8,896 bases of DNA, taken from the NCBI GenBank assembly GCA_937902305.1, contig CALDHV010000100.1, positions 1-8,896 of the forward strand, written 5' to 3'. Every line of letters begins with the position of its first letter. Position 1 is the first letter of the stretch. The notes under the pieces are model-generated. The model saw nothing but the letters and a program-made list of their open reading frames with translations, did no database searches and had not been told where the DNA came from. The position numbers were made by a program, and so were the translations under genes. Source of the DNA: an uncultured Clostridia bacterium. Its GTDB lineage: Bacteria > Bacillota > Clostridia > Oscillospirales > Acutalibacteraceae. This document shows, in pieces, positions 6,059 to 8,896 of this stretch.

Positions 6059-7222
6059 ATGGATGGGATGAAAAATCTGGTGATTCTCGGCTCGACCGGG
6101 TCGATCGGGACACAATCCCTGCAGGTCGCCGAGGCGGCGGGCTACCGCATCGTCGGGCTTGCCGCCGCACGGCAGACGGATAAGTTGGAGGAGCAGATCC
6201 GCCGTTTTTTACCGCCGGTCGCGGCGATGTACGATGAGCGGGCGGCGGCAGATCTGCGCGCGCGGGTGCGTGACCTGCCGGTCAAGGTCTACAGCGGGAT
6301 GGAGGGGCTGTGTGCCCTCGCCGCGCTGGATGAGGCGGATACCGTGCTGGTATCGGTGGTCGGAATGGTCGGCTTGCGCCCGACGCTTGCCGCCATCGCC
6401 GCCGGTAAGGATGTCGCGCTTGCTAACAAGGAGACGCTGGTCGCGGGCGGCGCTTTCGTGACTGAGGCAGTCCGGGCGGCGGGTGTCCGGCTGTTGCCGG
6501 TGGATAGCGAGCACAGCGCGATTTTCCAGTGCTTGCAGGGTCAGCCGCCGACCGACCGCGCCCTCAAACGCATCATTTTGACGGCGTCCGGCGGCCCGTT
6601 TTTCGGCAAAAGCCGGGCAGAGCTCGAACAAGTGACGCGCGAGGATGCCTTGCATCACCCGAATTGGTCGATGGGGCAGAAAATCACCATCGACAGTGCT
6701 ACTATGATGAACAAGGGGCTGGAGCTGATCGAGGCGCGGTGGCTTTTTGACCTGCCGCCGGAAAAAATTGATATTTTGGTACATCGGGAGAGCATTGTTC
6801 ACTCTTTAATCGAATATGATGATAACGCCGTGCTGGCACAGCTCGGTGTGCCGGATATGCGTATCCCGATCCAATATGCGCTGACCTATCCGGCGCGCGT
6901 ACCGTCCCCGGTACGCCAACTGCGCCTGGAGGAGTGGGGCACGCTTACCTTCCGCGAGCCGGATGATGAGGCTTTCCCGGCACCGGGGCTTGCCCGCCGT
7001 GCTTTGCGGCAGGGTGGGTTGTATCCGGCGGCGCTCAACGCCGCCAACGAGGTCGCGGTTGGTGCATTTTTGCAGGGTAAGATCGCTTTTTCGGATATTA
7101 CCCGGCTGGCGGGGGATGCTTTGGATAGACCGCTCCCGGTACCGCATAGCGTCGAGGACGTTTTTGCGGCGGATGAGCAGGTGCGGCGCGAAACGGCGCA
7201 GAAGATTGAAAATGCGAAATGA
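6059..7222 (+). CDS. dxr: 1-deoxy-D-xylulose 5-phosphate reductoisomerase (Dxr/IspC)
   Basis: Dxr rearranges and reduces DXP to 2-C-methyl-D-erythritol 4-phosphate with NADPH and a divalent metal. It is the first committed step of the MEP isoprenoid pathway and the target of fosmidomycin. The protein has 387 residues, the usual length. Visible motifs are NLVILGSTGSIGTQSLQV (6-23) for NADPH, VALANKETLVAGG, the metal-binding PVDSEHSAIFQCLQG with Asp149 and Glu151, the loop ASGGPFFG, HPNWSMGQKITIDSATMMNK, and GLELIEARWLF with Glu222 as the third metal ligand. HRESIVHSLIEY follows, and LNAANEVAVGAFL lies in the C-terminal domain. Start: ATG 6059 is preceded by GGGGTGA at suitable distance; ATG 6068, three codons later, is an alternative. 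It begins 5 nt after cdsA. An 8-bp inverted repeat lies inside at 6897-6916. Confidence 0.97.
   Translation: MDGMKNLVILGSTGSIGTQSLQVAEAAGYRIVGLAAARQTDKLEEQIRRFLPPVAAMYDERAAADLRARVRDLPVKVYSGMEGLCALAALDEADTVLVSVVGMVGLRPTLAAIAAGKDVALANKETLVAGGAFVTEAVRAAGVRLLPVDSEHSAIFQCLQGQPPTDRALKRIILTASGGPFFGKSRAELEQVTREDALHHPNWSMGQKITIDSATMMNKGLELIEARWLFDLPPEKIDILVHRESIVHSLIEYDDNAVLAQLGVPDMRIPIQYALTYPARVPSPVRQLRLEEWGTLTFREPDDEAFPAPGLARRALRQGGLYPAALNAANEVAVGAFLQGKIAFSDITRLAGDALDRPLPVPHSVEDVFAADEQVRRETAQKIENAK
6897..6916 (+). repeat. Perfect 8-bp inverted repeat inside dxr
   Basis: GCGTACCG (6897-6904) and CGGTACGC (6909-6916) are perfect inverted repeats separated by TCCC, giving an 8-bp stem with a 4-nt loop in the mRNA. 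It encodes part of ARVPSPVRQ. No T-run follows, so it is not a simple terminator. It may be chance in GC-rich coding sequence. Confidence 0.5.
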
Positions 7223-7248
7223 GGGTTGACCTATTTTCACTGCTTTGA
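7219..7248 (+). CDS. Possible 9-codon leader frame linking dxr to rseP
   Basis: An ATG overlaps the dxr stop as ATGA (7219-7222). It opens a frame reading MRVDLFSLL whose TGA (7246-7248) overlaps the rseP start as TGATG. Both overlaps are the classic geometry for termination-reinitiation. No clear Shine-Dalgarno precedes it, so any translation would come from ribosomes finishing dxr. The frame is too short for codon or homology evidence, so it could be accidental. It is listed because rseP lacks a well-placed ribosome binding site and this frame would explain how it is translated. Confidence 0.3.
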   Translation: MRVDLFSLL

Positions 7249-7266
7249 TGACAGTACTGAAAATAG
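7231..7266 (+). promoter_or_regulatory. AT-rich inverted repeat holding the rseP start codon in its loop
   Basis: CTATTTTCA (7231-7239) is perfectly complementary to TGAAAATAG (7258-7266). Inside, CTG (7240-7242) pairs with CAG (7252-7254), leaving a 3-nt bulge (7255-7257) and the 9-nt loop CTTTGATGA that displays the rseP ATG (7248-7250). The arms are AT-rich in a GC-rich neighbourhood. It could act as an mRNA structure limiting initiation or as a DNA operator; neither is proven. Confidence 0.5.
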
Positions 7267-8381
7267 CGGCGGCATTGCTGATGCTCGGCGTGCTGATCCT
7301 GAGCCACGAGCTTGGGCATTTCTTTGCCGCGCGTAAATTGGGCGTGCGGGTGAATGAGTTTGCCATCGGTATGGGCCCGAAGCTCCTGCATTGGGGAAAA
7401 GGGGAAACGCTTTACACCCTGCGCGCCTTCCCGATCGGCGGATTTTGCGCGATGGAGGGTGAGGACGAGGGCGTGACTACCCCCGAGGCGCTTGGCGGCA
7501 ACGGCGGCAGAACTGCCGGTGCCGCTCCGGAGCGCTCCTTCGGACGTAAGAAGGTGTGGCAGAGGTTTATCATCCTGTCGGCGGGTGCGTTAATGAACTT
7601 GCTGGTGGGATATGTCCTGCTGGTCGGATATTACGCCTTTCTCCAGCCGCCGTATGATGACAGCGGCACGGTGCTGTTGCCGACGACGACCATTGCTTCT
7701 CTTTCCGAAACGACCCCGGCATATGCCGGTGGTTTGCGGACGGGTGACACCATCCTTTCGGTCAACGGGCGGCGTATCTTTATGGATACCGACCTGACGA
7801 TGGAGATGCAGAGCGATCCCGACGGCGTGCTGTCGATGGTGGTGCGCCGTACCGTGGACGGTAAGCGGCAAAAGGTGCGCCTCGACGCGGTGGCGTTTGA
7901 GCTGGTGGAGGATGAAGCGAGCGGACGACGGTATCTGCGGTACGATTTTTCGGTGCTTGGCAAGGTGCGCACCCCGCTCAATGTCTTTTCCGAGGCGGCA
8001 AAGCAGGAGGTGTCGGTCGCCACGGTGGTGTGGCGTTCGCTGGTCGATCTTATTCGCGGACGCTTCGGGGTCAACGAATTGTCCGGGCCGGTTGGCACGG
8101 TGGACATCATCGCCGATGCCGTCGGCAACGCTCATTCCGTTCTCGGCTGGCAGTCGCTTGTAATGCTGATGGTGCTGATCACTGTCAATTTGGGCGTTTT
8201 CAATCTCCTGCCGTTGCCCGCGTTGGATGGCGGTCGTCTGCTGTTTTTGGTATGGGAGGGCATCACTCACAAGCCCGTCCCCGCGAAATATGAGGGTATG
8301 ATCCACTTTGCGGGGTTGGTATTGTTGATGCTGTTAATGCTGTTTATCACCTATTCGGATATTACAAGACTATTCACATAA
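7248..8381 (+). CDS. rseP: Membrane site-2 zinc metalloprotease RseP/RasP
   Basis: This is an intramembrane protease of the M50 (S2P) family, which cuts anti-sigma factors, signal peptide remnants and other transmembrane segments after a first cleavage. The protein has 377 residues. The first membrane segment carries the zinc site LSHELGHFFAARK with His20, Glu21 and His24. GGFCAMEGEDE (64-74) follows, then a Gly/Ala/Thr-rich linker (75-99) and a second membrane segment (106-131). A PDZ domain is seen around 145-215, with PAYAGGLRTGDTILSVNGR. The second catalytic motif is FNLLPLPALDGGR (318-330) with Asp327, and a last hydrophobic segment spans 352-370. Start choice: ATG 7248 puts HELGH at the usual distance from the N-terminus. 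TTG 7245 is possible. No Shine-Dalgarno is well placed; GAGGG at 7221-7225 is 22 nt away. Dependence on translational coupling from dxr is inferred. The substrate is unknown. Confidence 0.95.
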   Translation: MTVLKIAAALLMLGVLILSHELGHFFAARKLGVRVNEFAIGMGPKLLHWGKGETLYTLRAFPIGGFCAMEGEDEGVTTPEALGGNGGRTAGAAPERSFGRKKVWQRFIILSAGALMNLLVGYVLLVGYYAFLQPPYDDSGTVLLPTTTIASLSETTPAYAGGLRTGDTILSVNGRRIFMDTDLTMEMQSDPDGVLSMVVRRTVDGKRQKVRLDAVAFELVEDEASGRRYLRYDFSVLGKVRTPLNVFSEAAKQEVSVATVVWRSLVDLIRGRFGVNELSGPVGTVDIIADAVGNAHSVLGWQSLVMLMVLITVNLGVFNLLPLPALDGGRLLFLVWEGITHKPVPAKYEGMIHFAGLVLLMLLMLFITYSDITRLFT

Positions 8382-8394
8382 GGAATGACGAACG

Positions 8395-8896
8395 ATGGAA
8401 AGACGTAAGTGCAGAGAAGTCCGCGTTGGTTCGCTGACCGTCGGCGGCGGCGCGCCGATCACGGTGCAGTCGATGCTCAATGTTCCGGCACACGACATCG
8501 CCGGTAACATTGAGCAGGCGAAGCGGTTGCAGGCGGCGGGGTGCGACATTATCCGCACCGCTGTGCCGGATGCCGAGGCGGTGCCGTTGGTCGCCGCGCT
8601 GAAAGAAGCGGTTTCGGTGCCGATCGTGGCGGACATCCATTTTGATTACCGGCTGGCGCTGGAGGCGGCGGCGGCGGGCGCGGACAAGATCCGTATCAAC
8701 CCCGGCAACATCGGCGACGAGAGTCGGGTCAAGGCGGTGGCGGATGAGTGTCGACGTCGCGGTATTCCGATTCGTATCGGGGTCAATTCCGGCTCTCTCG
8801 AAAAAGAAATATTGCAAAAATACGGGCATCCGACCCCCGAGGCAATGCGGGACAGCGCGCTGTATCACGCATCTTTGCTGGAGAAGTTTGATTTTA
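8395..8896 (+). CDS. ispG: 4-hydroxy-3-methylbut-2-enyl diphosphate synthase IspG (GcpE), cut by window end
   Basis: IspG is a 4Fe-4S enzyme that converts methylerythritol cyclodiphosphate to HMBPP, the next-to-last MEP pathway step. The first 167 codons are present; the C-terminal domain with the iron-sulfur cysteines lies beyond the window. The TIM-barrel part shows PITVQSMLN (21-29), AGCDIIRTAVPD (48-59), VADIHFDYRLALEAA (78-92), DKIRINPGNIG (97-107), IPIRIGVNSGSLEKE (124-138) and KYGHPTPEAM (142-151). The usual SMTNT is replaced by SMLNV. Start: AAGGA (8380-8384), overlapping the rseP stop, lies 10 nt before ATG 8395. The spacing and sequence fit co-transcription with dxr and rseP, placing two MEP enzymes in one operon. 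Confidence 0.96.
   Translation, partial: MERRKCREVRVGSLTVGGGAPITVQSMLNVPAHDIAGNIEQAKRLQAAGCDIIRTAVPDAEAVPLVAALKEAVSVPIVADIHFDYRLALEAAAAGADKIRINPGNIGDESRVKAVADECRRRGIPIRIGVNSGSLEKEILQKYGHPTPEAMRDSALYHASLLEKFDF

Noticed and set aside
5460..6170. Minus-strand open frame of 236 codons
   Set aside because: It is antisense to cdsA and the start of dxr; the composition (Arg, Gln, His-rich) is typical of a shadow frame.
7226..7254. Possible internal promoter for rseP with -35-like TTGACC
   Set aside because: At 16-18 bp spacing the downstream hexamers (for example TGACAG) do not resemble a -10 box.
7590..8306. Minus-strand open frame of 238 codons
   Set aside because: It is antisense to rseP, whose catalytic motifs fall inside this interval in the plus frame. 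There is no independent coding evidence.
8385..8408. Short ATG frame overlapping the ispG start
   Set aside because: The AAGGA element directly abuts this ATG, which is too close for initiation. ispG ATG 8395 has normal spacing and a long conserved frame.

Overview
The window is a GC-rich bacterial chromosome segment that looks like Firmicutes/Clostridia, most likely an Oscillospiraceae/Ruminococcaceae-type organism. This rests on gene order, on the protein sequences as I recognise them, and on strong AGGAGG-type ribosome binding sites and sigma-A promoters. The taxonomy is inferred, not measured. Everything recognisable is core housekeeping. I see no mobile element, CRISPR array, tRNA/rRNA, prophage or defence module, and no stretch over 300 bases without a gene.

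Layout: positions 1-2916 are a minus-strand unit, pth (peptidyl-tRNA hydrolase) followed by mfd (transcription-repair coupling factor, cut by the left edge). Positions 2917-3114 are a compact divergent control region. It has a near-consensus sigma-A promoter facing each way (pth: TTGCGA-17-TATAAT with extended -10; pyrH: TTTACA-17-TATAAT) and, between them, three 7-bp A/T tracts starting exactly 10 bp apart. Positions 3115-8896 are a plus-strand cluster pyrH-frr-uppS-cdsA-dxr-rseP-ispG, with ispG cut by the right edge. Gaps in this cluster are 5-29 nt, except 86 nt between frr and uppS.

How the genes work together: pyrH makes UDP for nucleotide and cell-wall precursor synthesis, and frr recycles ribosomes. 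dxr and ispG are two steps of the MEP isoprenoid pathway, whose product IPP is consumed by uppS to make the undecaprenyl carrier for peptidoglycan. cdsA makes CDP-diacylglycerol for phospholipids, and rseP is a membrane site-2 protease. The cluster therefore joins isoprenoid supply, lipid-carrier synthesis, phospholipid synthesis and envelope proteolysis.

The observations most worth a second look are regulatory. (1) The dxr-rseP junction holds a 9-codon open frame that overlaps the dxr stop (ATGA) and the rseP start (TGATG), and the rseP ATG lies in the loop of an AT-rich 9-bp inverted repeat with no Shine-Dalgarno at normal distance. (2) There is curved-DNA-like A-tract phasing between the divergent promoters. 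(3) A GC-rich, terminator-like hairpin lies between frr and uppS. I did not find a convincing undescribed system.
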